Of a stretch of 64,000 bases of DNA, positions 53,991 to 63,733 are shown piece after piece. The stretch covers positions 29,056 through 93,055 of the forward strand of contig NZ_ATVC01000002.1 in the NCBI RefSeq assembly GCF_000420525.1. The letters run 5' to 3'. This DNA is from Aquaspirillum serpens DSM 68 (lineage in GTDB: Bacteria; Pseudomonadota; Gammaproteobacteria; Burkholderiales; Aquaspirillaceae). The first letter of the stretch is position 1. Each line of letters opens with the position of its first letter. The notes beneath the pieces are model-generated. The model was not told the DNA's origin. It saw only the letters and a program-made list of their open reading frames with translations, and ran no database searches. The position numbers were made by a program, and so were the translations under genes.

Positions 53991-55692
53991 TTAGCTCACA
54001 AACAACGCCTCTACCCGATTTCGCCCATTGGCTTTGGCTTGATATAGGGCGTCATCTGCCCGTAATAGCGCCTGATCGGCACTGACATCACAAGGATGAA
54101 TCAGGGTAATGCCGATACTTGAAGAATACGCAATTGGTGGTTGTGACGGGGTGGGGGTGGAGGCAATGGTATTGCGCAACCGCTCGGCGTAGGCCTTTGC
54201 CCCATCAGGGGTAATACCGGTTAACAACACCGCAAATTCTTCTCCGCCTAACCGCCCAGCCATATCACTCAAACGCAACTCGTGGCGCAGCAAAGAGGCA
54301 AAGTGCTTTAACACCTCATCACCACCGGCATGACCATAGGTATCGTTAATCCGCTTAAAACGATCGAGGTCTAACATCAACACTGCCACAGAGTTATCAG
54401 GAAAACAGCGACAACGCTGCCATTCTATTTCTAGCCGCGACATAAAGGCCCGCCGGTTGGGTAGGCCAGTCAGGGTGTCGGTGCTTGCCAAGGTACGCAG
54501 TTCATTTTCTAAAGCTTTGCGTTGTGTAATGTCTTGTTTGATACCGATGAAATGGGTAATTTTGCCGTGATTGTCTGACACTGGCGTAATGGTCATTTCT
54601 TCGTGGTAGAGATCACCACTCTTGCGCCGGTTGAGCAGTTCACCGCGCCATGATTGGCCGTTGAGAATTGCGTCCCACATGGCACGATAAAAACCCTCGT
54701 CTTGATGGCCCGACTTCACCAATTCTTTTGGCTTACGCCCCATCGCCTCGCCAACCGAATAACCGGTGAGCTTTTCAAAAGCAGGGTTGACCCACTCAAT
54801 CACCGCGTCGGTATCAGTAATCACAATCGCATTGTCAGCGGCTTCTAATGCGGTATGCAGCAGATGCAAACGCATTTCTGCCAATTTACGTTGTGTGATA
54901 TCGAGGTGAATACCGGCAGCACGCAGCGGCTGACCATGTTTATCGCGCTGCAAAATACGACCACTGCTGAATATCCACACCCAATGTCCAGCGACATGAC
55001 ACATGCGGTATTCTTGTTCATAGATCGGGCTACGCCCCTCGAGATGATCCATCAGTGCCGCTTCGACTCGAGGACGGTCTTCGGGATGAATCAGCGCCCG
55101 CCAAGCCGCAGTGGTTTCAATATTGGCAATCGTTGAGTCATCTTGATACCCCAACATGGTGCGCCAGCGTGAATTGATTAACAGCTGATCGGAGGCAATG
55201 GTCCAATCCCATGTTCCCAAGCCAGCACCATCCAACGCCAGTTGCATCCGTTCTCGCGAGACAGCTAAGGCTTGTTCTAATTCGTGGCGGCTAAGGGCAT
55301 AGCGAATCGCCCGTTCTAGTTGATCGGCAGCAATATTTTCTTTTAAGAGATAATCTTGCACCCCAGCTTCGAGGGTTTGTAAGGCAAATTCCGTGTCGTG
55401 ATGGCCGGTTAAGACCACCACCGGCACGGCCTCTAGCACCGTTTGTACCGTCTGGATGGTCTGTAAACCAAATGAATCGGGCAAGTTCAAATCCAACAAC
55501 ACAATGTCGAACATCTCTTCGCCATGGCTGGTGTTCTGTTCCCATTCATGTAGTTCACGCAAACAGCTCATCCATGTCACTTGAAATGACACATGTTGTG
55601 CCTGACGCAACGCAAAGCGAATTAAACCGGCATCACCGGCTTCGTCTTCAATCAATAACACATGGATACTTTTTTGCTGTTGCCCGCCCATT
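53991..55692 (-). CDS. Receiver-PAS-PAS diguanylate cyclase
   Basis: 567-residue response-regulator enzyme making cyclic-di-GMP. The N-terminal receiver has VLLIEDEAGD, the acceptor aspartate in DIVLLDLNLPDSFG and LTGHHD, but YLLKEN in place of the usual KP. Two PAS domains follow (one with DGAGLGTWDWTIASDQLLIN, one with AADNAIVITDTDAVIEWVNPAFEKL). The GGDEF domain carries TDTLTGLPNRRAF, the active site GGEEF and the inhibitory I-site RLSD five residues before it, so product feedback is expected. ATG 55692 follows GGGAAGAA; a longer frame overlaps the preceding receiver gene. Last gene of the signalling operon. Confidence 0.92.
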
Positions 55693-55738
55693 TCTTCCCT
55701 TACGTATCTTGCCGTATTGCACAGCAAAGCGGCGCAGT

Positions 55739-56185
55739 TTAGTTCACTTTTGGCAATTTCACCAAGGTAAACCAATAGTTTTCTATTTGCTTCACTGCTT
55801 GGATAAATTGTTCCATATCAACGGGCTTAGTGATGTAGCCGCTGGCACCCAATTGGTAAGAGGCGGTGATATCTCGTTCGACATCAGAAGTCGTTAACAC
55901 CACCACTGGAATGGTATTTAAGGAGGGATCGGCCTTGAGATGACGAAGAAATTCTTTACCGTCCATGCGTGGCATATTCAAATCTAACAGAATCAGATCG
56001 GGCGTTGGGGTTCCCTGATACTTACCTTCGCGGCGTAAAAAAGCCAACCCCTCCACCCCATCTAACACATGATGCAAATTTGATAAAACATGCCCTTCAC
56101 GCAAAGCAATCTTGACTAAATGGGCATCGGCTAATTCATCTTCGATCAATAAAATTTCAACCGGTGGTGGGCTCATTAACATCAT
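55739..56185 (-). CDS. Single-domain response regulator (Rcp1/CheY-like)
   Basis: 148-residue lone receiver: EILLIEDELADAHLVKIALREG, acceptor aspartate in PDLILLDLNMPRMDGKEFL, VVVLTTSD, and the lysine in GYITKPVDMEQF. No output domain. The sequence is of the Rcp1 type usually paired with bacteriophytochrome-like kinases, which matches the two upstream kinases of similar build. It may carry phosphoryl groups between them and the GGDEF protein's receiver. Its start abuts the membrane kinase stop (56186) directly. Confidence 0.92.
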   Translation of the reverse strand: MMLMSPPPVEILLIEDELADAHLVKIALREGHVLSNLHHVLDGVEGLAFLRREGKYQGTPTPDLILLDLNMPRMDGKEFLRHLKADPSLNTIPVVVLTTSDVERDITASYQLGASGYITKPVDMEQFIQAVKQIENYWFTLVKLPKVN

Positions 56186-57517
56186 TTATCCTAAAGTATT
56201 CTTCAATTCAACAATCACCACCGTGCCATGTGGCATGTTTTCTTCAATCCACACGCGACCGCCGGCACTTTCGACAATGCGCTGCACAATCGCCAGCCCC
56301 ACGCCGGTGTGTGAGTTGTCATCCTGCACCGTAACTCTTTCAAAAGCTCGAAACACCCGTAGGCGATATTCTGGCTCAATCCCAATCCCATTATCCGCAA
56401 TGCGATATTGGCTACGATTCGCGGTCATTTTGCCAGAGAGCGTAATGCAGGGTTGACGTGAGGGTTCGGTGTATTTCAGTGCATTTTCAATCAAAATACT
56501 CAGCACATCACGCAAACGTGGTCGATCTAATACGCAGTTTGGCAAAACATCTATTTCGATTTTCGCATTTTTTTGCAAAATTTGGTTGCCTAATCGTTGC
56601 ACCACTTCATGAGCGACTTCGGTAACATCCTGCTGTCGCATCTCGCCACGCGGCTCACTAGCAGCTAAATAGAGCTGAATATCTCGCACTAAATGGCGTA
56701 AACGATGGGCCCCTTCTCGAATAAAACGCAATGCCAACAGACTGTCTTCGTCTTTCAGTTCTTTACTGAGCGCGTTATTCAAAAACTGGGCATAGCTATC
56801 TAAACGGCGAATCGGCTCCATCAAATGATGAGCCGACACTTCTGCAAAACGGCGCAGAGTTTGATTGGCGTGATCTAAGGCCTCGGCATGTTGCTTGAGC
56901 GTTACATTCAACAGGCGGCGGCGATAGATGTTATACAACAAAGAAATAATTAAGCCTGCTTGTAACAATAAAAAGAAATATAACAGATTATAAAACTGTT
57001 GTTCTTGCTCGCGAATTTCTTTCACTTTTTCATTCACCATCTGTTCAAGACGGTTTTGATAATTCCACAGAGCCGGTTCGCTTTGACGACGCGTTGAGAC
57101 ATCGTGTACCACCGATAGCAATAAATCTTCGCCATCAAAAGTATAAGGACGAGAGAACACTTCAACCGTTCGAAAATCGCCATTTTGTAGACGATGACGA
57201 AAGATAAAATGATTTCGCCCTTCTTTCAGGGCTAACAGACGTTCTTCGGCAATTTGCTGTGGGCTTAAGGTGTTGATTTCATCAATCTTCATCTTCAGCA
57301 TTTGCTCACGGTTATAGCCATAAAAGGCTAAAGCACTGCTGTTGACGTTGCGAATTTCCCCCGACTTCGGCTCAATCAACAACATCACCAATGGATGTTT
57401 ATCGAAAAAATCACTAAACGCGGGTTGTGCGTAAACCGGCAGGGTAAATACAGCCATGAGGCCTAACATCAAACACCACACACAGCGCAACAGCTGCCTA
57501 GGCAACAGGATTAGCAC
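56186..57517 (-). CDS. Membrane-bound PAS histidine kinase
   Basis: 443-residue kinase. A signal-type hydrophobic N-terminus (LLRCVWCLMLGLMAVFTLPVYA) puts the PAS domain (about 35-145, LVMLLIEPKSGEIRNVNSSALAFYG) in the periplasm; one helix follows (FYNLLYFFLLLQAGLIISLLY). The H-box is divergent, SAHHLMEPIRRLDSYAQFL, with LIENALKY, DNGIGIEPEYRLRVFRAFE and TGVGLAIVQRIVE in the ATPase domain. A periplasmic PAS is unusual. The gene overlaps the end of the upstream kinase gene by 7 bases. Confidence 0.88.
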   Translation of the reverse strand: MLILLPRQLLRCVWCLMLGLMAVFTLPVYAQPAFSDFFDKHPLVMLLIEPKSGEIRNVNSSALAFYGYNREQMLKMKIDEINTLSPQQIAEERLLALKEGRNHFIFRHRLQNGDFRTVEVFSRPYTFDGEDLLLSVVHDVSTRRQSEPALWNYQNRLEQMVNEKVKEIREQEQQFYNLLYFFLLLQAGLIISLLYNIYRRRLLNVTLKQHAEALDHANQTLRRFAEVSAHHLMEPIRRLDSYAQFLNNALSKELKDEDSLLALRFIREGAHRLRHLVRDIQLYLAASEPRGEMRQQDVTEVAHEVVQRLGNQILQKNAKIEIDVLPNCVLDRPRLRDVLSILIENALKYTEPSRQPCITLSGKMTANRSQYRIADNGIGIEPEYRLRVFRAFERVTVQDDNSHTGVGLAIVQRIVESAGGRVWIEENMPHGTVVIVELKNTLG

Positions 57518-58731
57518 ACATCCTCGGCTTTCTCTGCTTCAGTCTGCAGCAAGGGGAGAGAGAACCAAAACGTGGAGCCAAGACCTTCGCCTTCAGAATG
57601 CACCCCGATTTCACCGTCATGATGTTGCACAATCCGCCGACACAACGCCAACCCGACGCCACATCCTTCAAAACGTGAACGGGCTTGCAGACGCGAGAAC
57701 ACCTTAAATAAGCGTTCAATATGGGCAGGATTGATACCAATACCCTGATCACGTATCTTCACTTGCCATTGATTTTTTTGCTGTCGGCTCTCGACTGCAA
57801 TTTGCGGCACGTCTGTCACCTCGTGATATTTCAGGGCATTCCCAATCAAATTCTGAAATAACCGCACCATTTCATCACGACTGACATAAGCCGAGGGCCA
57901 TTCACCACTGATGCGAATCACCGCACCAGACTGGGTAATATCGGGCTGTAAAAAAGCCAGCGCCTCATCCAGTGTTTCACGGGTGGACAACAACCGTTTA
58001 GGCGAGGTTTTACGGCCAACCCGCGAATACTCCAGCAATGAAACAATCATGCTGTCCATCCGCCGCGCACCGTCGAGAGCAAAGGAGAGAAACTCTTGCT
58101 CATCTTCTTGTAAACGGTCACTGAGACTGCGTTCTAACAACTGAAGATAGCTACTTACCATCCGCAAGGGTTGTCGCATATCGTGCGACACCGCGTAGGC
58201 AAACTGTTCTAAATCAGCATTTGAGGCTTGGAATTGGCGAGCTTGTTCGGCCAGCACCGCTTCGTGATGTTTGCGGCGGCTGATGTCGGCGATAAAACCA
58301 TGCCACAACACTGCACCATCCTCTAGGCGGCGTGGCGTGGCCCGACCTTCTAACCAAATCCAGCCTTTGGTTGGATGGTGGGCGTGATATTCAAGATGCC
58401 AAATTGATAAATTTTTGGCTGAATCGTAAATTGATTGGCGAATTCGCTCTAAATCATCAGGATCTAATACGGCAAAAACTGGGGTGGCGTCATCTACCAC
58501 TTGTCGTGGAGTCACCCCATAGACATCAAAAATCCCTTCGCTGGCATACGGAAAACAAGAGCTGCCATCAGGGCGCAATAAATACAGATAAATCACACCG
58601 GGGACATGGTGTGCCAGTTCACGCAATGAGGCTTCTGCTTGCCAGTTGGCGTGGGGTTTGACGAGGTGACAAACCGCATGGTGTGCCAGCGCTAGCGATG
58701 CCAGAAAACGATAGCGATAGGTAGTGGGCAT
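57511..58731 (-). CDS. Cytoplasmic PAS histidine kinase
   Basis: 406-residue kinase, first gene of the signalling operon. A PAS domain (about 35-155, LAHHVPGVIYLYLLRPDGSSCFPYAS and WHLEYHAHHPTKGWIWLEG) leads to the H-box EQFAYAVSHDMRQPLRMVSSY, N-box LIGNALKYHEVTD and GCGVGLALCRRIVQ. The kinase part resembles that of bacteriophytochromes, but no GAF/PHY chromophore module is present. A short hairpin (58764-58785) lies in its untranslated leader, about 30 bases before the ATG. Confidence 0.9.
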   Translation of the reverse strand: MPTTYRYRFLASLALAHHAVCHLVKPHANWQAEASLRELAHHVPGVIYLYLLRPDGSSCFPYASEGIFDVYGVTPRQVVDDATPVFAVLDPDDLERIRQSIYDSAKNLSIWHLEYHAHHPTKGWIWLEGRATPRRLEDGAVLWHGFIADISRRKHHEAVLAEQARQFQASNADLEQFAYAVSHDMRQPLRMVSSYLQLLERSLSDRLQEDEQEFLSFALDGARRMDSMIVSLLEYSRVGRKTSPKRLLSTRETLDEALAFLQPDITQSGAVIRISGEWPSAYVSRDEMVRLFQNLIGNALKYHEVTDVPQIAVESRQQKNQWQVKIRDQGIGINPAHIERLFKVFSRLQARSRFEGCGVGLALCRRIVQHHDGEIGVHSEGEGLGSTFWFSLPLLQTEAEKAEDVC

Positions 58732-58763
58732 AAAACATTCCCAGAAAATTAGCCAATTTCCGC

Positions 58764-58785
58764 ATCCTTGTCGGGAAACAAGGAT
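58764..58785 (-). other. Hairpin in the leader of the signalling operon
   Basis: ATCCTTG (58764-58770) and CAAGGAT (58779-58785) pair around TCGGGAAA. On the minus-strand transcript the loop contains TTTCCC, complementary to the GGGAA just before the kinase start (58731). It could mask the ribosome site; this is only a pairing argument. Confidence 0.3.
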
Positions 58786-58847
58786 AGTTTTTGCGATTTT
58801 AAGCTATTTTTAACTTTATAGGCGGGAGCAACGGCAGCAATTCACTT

Positions 58848-58877
58848 AAAATTGCCTAATATCAAATTGGCAATTTT
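58848..58877 (-). terminator. Terminator-like hairpin after mpl
   Basis: AAAATTGCC (58848-58856) and GGCAATTTT (58869-58877) form a 9-bp stem with a 12-base loop, 38 bases past the mpl stop. The transcript side ends in TTTTAAG, so the signal is moderate. Confidence 0.6.
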
Positions 58878-58914
58878 TCTGGCAAATCGATAGAGCACCC
58901 ACTACCAACTTAGC

Positions 58915-60303
58915 TTAATCGTTTGGCTTGGTTAATGCGTCTAACAATTGCTGGTGAATGCCGTTGAAACTGCCATTACTCATCACCAAAATATGATCGC
59001 CGGCTTGGGCACAACGCACCACATCAGCCACTAAGTCAGAACATGAATCAAAACAGCGCACTTTCTCTCCCAAAGGTGCCAATGCCGCTGCCGCATCCCA
59101 ACCCAATTGATATTGATAACACCACACTTGATCGGCTTCATGCAAACTCGCGGCCAACGCATCTTTTAGCGTACCCAATTTCATGGTGTTAGAACGAGGT
59201 TCGAGTAGGGCTAAAATTCGCCCTTGTTTACCGACTTTCGCCCGTAAACCGGCAACGGTTGTCGCAATGGCGGTCGGGTGATGGGCAAAATCGTCATAGA
59301 CTGTGATCCCAGCGGCTACGCCACGCACTTCCATGCGGCGTTTCACATTGCGGAAAGATGCCAAAGCCGCAATCGCTTGCGCCGGTGGTACACCAACATG
59401 ACGTGCGGCAGCAATCGCGGCGAGCGCGTTGTGGCGATTATGTTCACCAAACAAGTCCCATTCCACACGGCCTTGTTTGATGCCGGCATACCACACATTA
59501 AAATGTCCCTGAGCATCAGCCTCGCCCGCCATCCAACCGCCTTGCTCAGCAAAATACTCCACCGGCGACCACAACCCACGCCCTAACACTCGATCTAGAC
59601 TCGGTGCCTGACCGTTAACAATCAATTTCCCTTGTCCGGGGACGGTACGCACTAAATGATGAAATTGTGTTTCAATTGCTGCTAAATCGGCGAAGATGTC
59701 TGCATGATCGAACTCAAGATTGTTCAAAATCGCAGTACGCGGATGATAATGGACAAACTTTGAGCGTTTATCAAAAAACGCGGTGTCGTATTCGTCGGCT
59801 TCAATCACAAAAAACGGACTGCGGCTGTTGAGGTCTTGCCGTGGGGTTTGTGGCAACCGCGCCGACACGCCAAAGTTTTCTGGAACGCCACCCACTAAAA
59901 AACCAGGGGCTAAACCGGCTTCTTCTAAAATCCACGTCAGCATCGCGGTGGTGGTGGTTTTGCCATGTGTCCCTGCCACAGCCAACACCCACAAGCCCTG
60001 TAACACATGTTCGGCCAACCACTGTGGCCCCGAGGTATAGGGTAAACCCCGATTGAGAATTTCCTCAATCACTGGCATACCTCGCTTGGCGACGTTACCT
60101 ATCACATAACAATCGGCATCGAGGCCATCTAGCTGTTCGGCGGCAAAGCCTTGGGTAATGTCAATCTCCAGTGCGGCCAGTTGGGTGGACATTGGGGGAT
60201 AGACCTGAGCATCACAGCCGGTAACAGTATGACCGGCGGCGCGTGCCAATGCAGCAATGCCGCCCATGAATGTGCCGCAGATGCCAATGATATGAATATG
60301 CAT
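58915..60303 (-). CDS. mpl: UDP-N-acetylmuramate:L-alanyl-gamma-D-glutamyl-meso-diaminopimelate ligase
   Basis: 462-residue Mur ligase that recycles murein tripeptide by joining it to UDP-MurNAc in the cytoplasm. Seen are the N-terminal HIHIIGICGTFMGGIAALARAAGH, the ATP loop AGTHGKTTTTAMLTWIL, EADEYDTAFFDKRSKFVHYHP and LNNLEFDHADIF, FGEHNRHNALAAIAAA, and DFAHHPTAI. These are specific to Mpl over MurC. Single gene on the minus strand, divergent from the mrp operon. Confidence 0.95.
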   Translation of the reverse strand: MHIHIIGICGTFMGGIAALARAAGHTVTGCDAQVYPPMSTQLAALEIDITQGFAAEQLDGLDADCYVIGNVAKRGMPVIEEILNRGLPYTSGPQWLAEHVLQGLWVLAVAGTHGKTTTTAMLTWILEEAGLAPGFLVGGVPENFGVSARLPQTPRQDLNSRSPFFVIEADEYDTAFFDKRSKFVHYHPRTAILNNLEFDHADIFADLAAIETQFHHLVRTVPGQGKLIVNGQAPSLDRVLGRGLWSPVEYFAEQGGWMAGEADAQGHFNVWYAGIKQGRVEWDLFGEHNRHNALAAIAAARHVGVPPAQAIAALASFRNVKRRMEVRGVAAGITVYDDFAHHPTAIATTVAGLRAKVGKQGRILALLEPRSNTMKLGTLKDALAASLHEADQVWCYQYQLGWDAAAALAPLGEKVRCFDSCSDLVADVVRCAQAGDHILVMSNGSFNGIHQQLLDALTKPND

Positions 60304-60462
60304 AATTAACGTGTCTTAAGCAGAATTAAAGTCAGTAAGGTTAAAACAAAAATAGCCTTTCTGCGATGTTTGCTCTTAAGCAGCTGCCATCGCTTTGTCA
60401 CTGCCATGCCTTATGCTGGATAGCAACTTAGCAGTGGCGGCGGTTATACTTCGCCCCTTGTT

Positions 60463-60482
60463 GTGCAGTGCTCTTGCACTGC
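60463..60482 (+). other. Small inverted repeat before mnhA
   Basis: GCAGTG (60465-60470) and CACTGC (60477-60482) pair around CTCTTG, about 35 bases before the mnhA start. Either a leader stem or a protein site in the mpl/mnhA divergent region; no clear promoter was recognised there. Confidence 0.25.
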
Positions 60483-60516
60483 GTGGTTATTGTTTACACG
60501 CCAGGACAGTCTAATC

Positions 60517-63378
60517 ATGAGTCTTGCCCTGATTGTCATGCTGCCCTTTATAGGTGCTTTGTTTCCTGCTTTGTTACTACGAGCAGGGCGAAATGCCTGC
60601 GCCACAGCGACTTTCACTTTTAGCCTAGCGGCTTTTATTTTACTGATCTTTCAAGCACCCGCCGTGTTACAAGGTGAAACCTTGCACGCCAGTTGGCAAT
60701 GGTTGCCTAAACTGGGGCTTGCGGTTTCTTTTATGCTTGATGGATTAGGTCTGTTATTTGCAGGATTGATCCTTGGTATTGGCTTATTGGTGATTTTTTA
60801 CGCCCGTTTCTACCTGTCAAAACAGGATAATATGGGCAGTTTCTACACCTATTTGCTGTTATTCCAAGGGGCGATGCTGGGCATTGTGCTGTCGGATAAT
60901 ATCCTGTTAATTCTGGTGTTTTGGGAATTAACCAGCCTGTCTTCTTTCTTGCTGATCGGCTATTGGAAACATCTCCCCGCCGGGCGGCAAGGGGCACGCA
61001 TGGCGCTGACCGTTACCGGTGCCGGTGGGTTAAGTTTGATTGCTGGGTTGATGTTACTCGGCCATATTGTCGGTTCTTACGACCTCAGCGTGATGTTGCA
61101 ACACCGTGAGTTAATTCAATCTTCCCCACTCTATCTGCCAGCACTGTTACTGATTTTGGGTGGCTGTTTTACCAAGTCGGCGCAGTTCCCTTTCCATTTT
61201 TGGTTACCGCATGCGATGGCCGCCCCAACACCGGTCTCGGCCTATTTGCACTCAGCGACGATGGTGAAAGCGGGGATTTTCTTGTTAGCGCGCTTATGGC
61301 CGGTACTATCGGGAACGCCAGAGTGGTTTTATCTTGTCGCGACCACCGGTCTGATCACCATGTTGGTTGCGGCGTGGATTGCGCTGTTCAAAGATGACCT
61401 AAAAGGCTTATTGGCTTTCTCTACCGTCAGCCATCTCGGGTTGATTACCCTGTTGTTGGGCTTAGGTAGCCCGATGGCGGCTGTTGCTGCGGTGTTCCAT
61501 ATCATCAACCATGCCACCTTTAAAGCTGCTTTGTTTATGAATGCTGGCATTGTCGATCATGAAACCGGCACCCGCGACATTAAACAGCTCGGTGGGTTGT
61601 GGCATCTCATGCCCATCACGGCAACATTAGCCATGGTTGCCGCTGCATCGATGGCGGGGGTACCGCTACTCAATGGCTTCTTGTCAAAAGAGATGATGTT
61701 AGAGCAAGTCGCGCATACCGCGTGGCTCGATCAACCGTGGCTGATGGCGATAATTGCCACCCTCGCCGCGTTGTGCTCGGTGGCCTATTCGTTCCGCTAT
61801 ATCGTGCATGTGTTCTTCGGCCCACAACGCCATGACTATCCCGATCATCCGCATGACCCACCGCTCGGCATGTGGTTGCCACCGGCTATTTTGGTGTGCT
61901 TGGTGATTTTGATTGGTCTGTTTCCACAAACCTTCGCCGGTGCGCTGGTAGCCAGCAGTGCCAAGGCGGTGATTGGCGGAGCCTTACCAGAGTATCACTT
62001 AGCAATTTGGCATGGCGTCACCCCTGCGTTATGGATGAGTGTGATCGCCCTGATCGGTGGTTTGAGTCTGTTAGCCGGCTATCGCAAAGTCCGCTCGGCA
62101 TGGGAGGCAGGGCCACATCCTGATGCAAAAGCGATGTTCCAAGTCTGGATCAAGGGTTTGGTGCAGCTTGCACAGGTGGCAAGTCACGGTTTACACAATG
62201 GTTCATTGCAACGCTATTTGGCGTGGATGGTGGGTGCAGCCGTGGTTGTCGGCTATGGCGCATTTATGAATAGCAGTTTAAGCGCCGGTAGCCGCGAGTT
62301 ACTGCCTGCCCATCCCACCGCCATCGCCGCTTGGCTGTTATTGATCCTCGGTTGTCTGTTAACCGTGTGGTTACATCATCAACGACTGTTGGCCCTGATT
62401 ATGGTCGGGGTGATTGGCATGGTGGTGTGTGTCGGCTTTGTCTATCTCTCAGCGCCCGATCTGGCCTTGACCCAAATCTCGGTTGAGGTCGTGACTGTGA
62501 TTCTGATGTTATTAGCATTAAATGTCTTGCCCAAAACCACACCTAAAGAAAGTGGCTTTGGCCGCAAAGGGCGCGATATTTTGTTAGCCACGTCCGCAGG
62601 GGTTGGTATTGCCACATTGGTATGGGCATTCCTGACCCGTGATTTCACCACCCTATCTGACTACTACCTTGCTGAATCGTTGCCGGGTGGGGGGGGGACC
62701 AATGTGGTCAACGTCATCTTGGTTGATTTCCGTGGTTTTGATACCTATGGCGAAATTACTGTGTTGGGCATTGCTGCCCTGCTGATTTTTGCCCTGTTAG
62801 ATGGCGCCTTACATGGCGGCAGTGCAGCCAAACGATTGGCACAATGGCTACCCGATCAAGCCCGTGCGGCGGATCGGCACCCACTAATGCTTGTCGTCGC
62901 GGCGCGCGTGATGTTGCCTTTGGCGTTGTTAGTTGGCGTGTTTATCTTCTTGCGCGGTCACAATGTCCCCGGGGGCGGCTTTATCGCTGGCTTAGTGGTA
63001 TCCGTCGCGTTAATCATGCAATACATGGCCAGTGGCTTTGGTTGGGCGGCACAGAAAATCCGCCTTGATTACCATGCGATGATTGGCTCGGGCGTGTTAT
63101 TAGCCGGCTTAACCGGTATTGGCTCGTGGTTATTTGGTTATCCGTTCTTAACCAGCAGTGTGCTGCATCTTGATCTACCGGCATTGGGCGAGATTCATAT
63201 TGCGTCTGCGATGTTCTTCGATGCAGGCGTGTTCTCGGTAGTGGTGGGTGCCACCATGTTAGCGTTGTCTCAACTGTCACAAATTGGACGTCGCGCCGAA
63301 GCCCTCCCCGTCAATCAAGCGGCGATGGATTGTGATCCATCCCACCCCTTGCAGAAGGACCCCTCATGGAAGCCTTAG
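60517..63378 (+). CDS. mnhA: Na+/H+ antiporter Mrp subunit A fused to subunit B
   Basis: 953-residue membrane protein. The N-terminal part is the NuoL-like MrpA core (ILLILVFWELTSLSSFLLIGYW, FTKSAQFPFHFWLPHAMAAPTPVSAYLHSATMVKAG, the conserved lysine/histidine channel residues). After about residue 640 come the MrpA C-terminal helices (GTNVVNVILVDFRGFDTYGE), then an MrpB-type domain (LRGHNVPGGGFIAGLVVSVALIMQY). The A+B fusion is common in Proteobacteria. The Mrp complex exports Na+ (or K+) in exchange for protons. ATG 60517 is chosen over a start 54 bases earlier. A nine-G tract (62689-62697) encodes GGG. The stop overlaps mnhC by 13 bases. Confidence 0.93.
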   Translation: MSLALIVMLPFIGALFPALLLRAGRNACATATFTFSLAAFILLIFQAPAVLQGETLHASWQWLPKLGLAVSFMLDGLGLLFAGLILGIGLLVIFYARFYLSKQDNMGSFYTYLLLFQGAMLGIVLSDNILLILVFWELTSLSSFLLIGYWKHLPAGRQGARMALTVTGAGGLSLIAGLMLLGHIVGSYDLSVMLQHRELIQSSPLYLPALLLILGGCFTKSAQFPFHFWLPHAMAAPTPVSAYLHSATMVKAGIFLLARLWPVLSGTPEWFYLVATTGLITMLVAAWIALFKDDLKGLLAFSTVSHLGLITLLLGLGSPMAAVAAVFHIINHATFKAALFMNAGIVDHETGTRDIKQLGGLWHLMPITATLAMVAAASMAGVPLLNGFLSKEMMLEQVAHTAWLDQPWLMAIIATLAALCSVAYSFRYIVHVFFGPQRHDYPDHPHDPPLGMWLPPAILVCLVILIGLFPQTFAGALVASSAKAVIGGALPEYHLAIWHGVTPALWMSVIALIGGLSLLAGYRKVRSAWEAGPHPDAKAMFQVWIKGLVQLAQVASHGLHNGSLQRYLAWMVGAAVVVGYGAFMNSSLSAGSRELLPAHPTAIAAWLLLILGCLLTVWLHHQRLLALIMVGVIGMVVCVGFVYLSAPDLALTQISVEVVTVILMLLALNVLPKTTPKESGFGRKGRDILLATSAGVGIATLVWAFLTRDFTTLSDYYLAESLPGGGGTNVVNVILVDFRGFDTYGEITVLGIAALLIFALLDGALHGGSAAKRLAQWLPDQARAADRHPLMLVVAARVMLPLALLVGVFIFLRGHNVPGGGFIAGLVVSVALIMQYMASGFGWAAQKIRLDYHAMIGSGVLLAGLTGIGSWLFGYPFLTSSVLHLDLPALGEIHIASAMFFDAGVFSVVVGATMLALSQLSQIGRRAEALPVNQAAMDCDPSHPLQKDPSWKP
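62689..62697 (+). repeat. Nine-guanine homopolymer inside mnhA
   Basis: G9 encodes part of LPGGGGTNVVNV, where relatives usually have LPEGGGTN. The frame is currently open. Tracts of this length slip easily, so it is a potential on/off site for the C-terminal third of MnhA. Confidence 0.85.
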
Positions 63379-63707
63379 TTGCCTCAGCTGTCGGCGTCTT
63401 AACCGCCGCAGGGATTTACCTCTTATTGCGTGGCCGCACCTTTCCGGTGGTATTAGGGCTGGCCTTGTTGTCGTATGCCACCAATATCTTTTTGTTTGCT
63501 ATCGGTCGGTTGAAAATCAATCAAGCCCCGATCTTAAGTGACACCGCCCTAGGCTATACCGACCCGTTACCACAAGCGTTGGTGTTGACTGCGATTGTGA
63601 TTTCTTTTGCGATGACCGCAGTGATTGTGGTGATGTCATTACGCAGCTATTTGGAAAGCGGCTCTGACCACGTGGATGGCGCACAACAAAACAAGGAGGA
63701 GGCGTAA
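63366..63707 (+). CDS. mnhC: Na+/H+ antiporter Mrp subunit C
   Basis: 113-residue NuoK-like protein with three helices: ALVASAVGVLTAAGIYLLLRG, FPVVLGLALLSYATNIFLFA and ALVLTAIVISFAMTAVIVVM. The DPLPQALVLTAIVISFA block is the MnhC signature. It overlaps mnhA by 13 bases. A strong GGAGGAGG ribosome site lies at its end (63695-63702), placed for a following mnhD, but an insertion element begins right after the stop. Confidence 0.93.
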   Translation: MEALVASAVGVLTAAGIYLLLRGRTFPVVLGLALLSYATNIFLFAIGRLKINQAPILSDTALGYTDPLPQALVLTAIVISFAMTAVIVVMSLRSYLESGSDHVDGAQQNKEEA

Positions 63708-63712
63708 ATAAC

Positions 63713-63730
63713 CCTCGACTGAAGTCGAAG
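63713..63730 (-). other. Right-end hairpin and likely 3' part of the tnpB guide-RNA scaffold
   Basis: On the minus strand CTTCGACT-TC-AGTCGAGG folds into a stem-loop directly after the tnpB stop. IS200/IS605 ends carry such hairpins, and in characterised elements the guide (omega/re) RNA starts inside tnpB and ends at the right end, with the flanking chromosomal bases as guide. Here the flank would be the 3' end of mnhC. Confidence 0.55.
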
Positions 63731-63733
63731 GCT

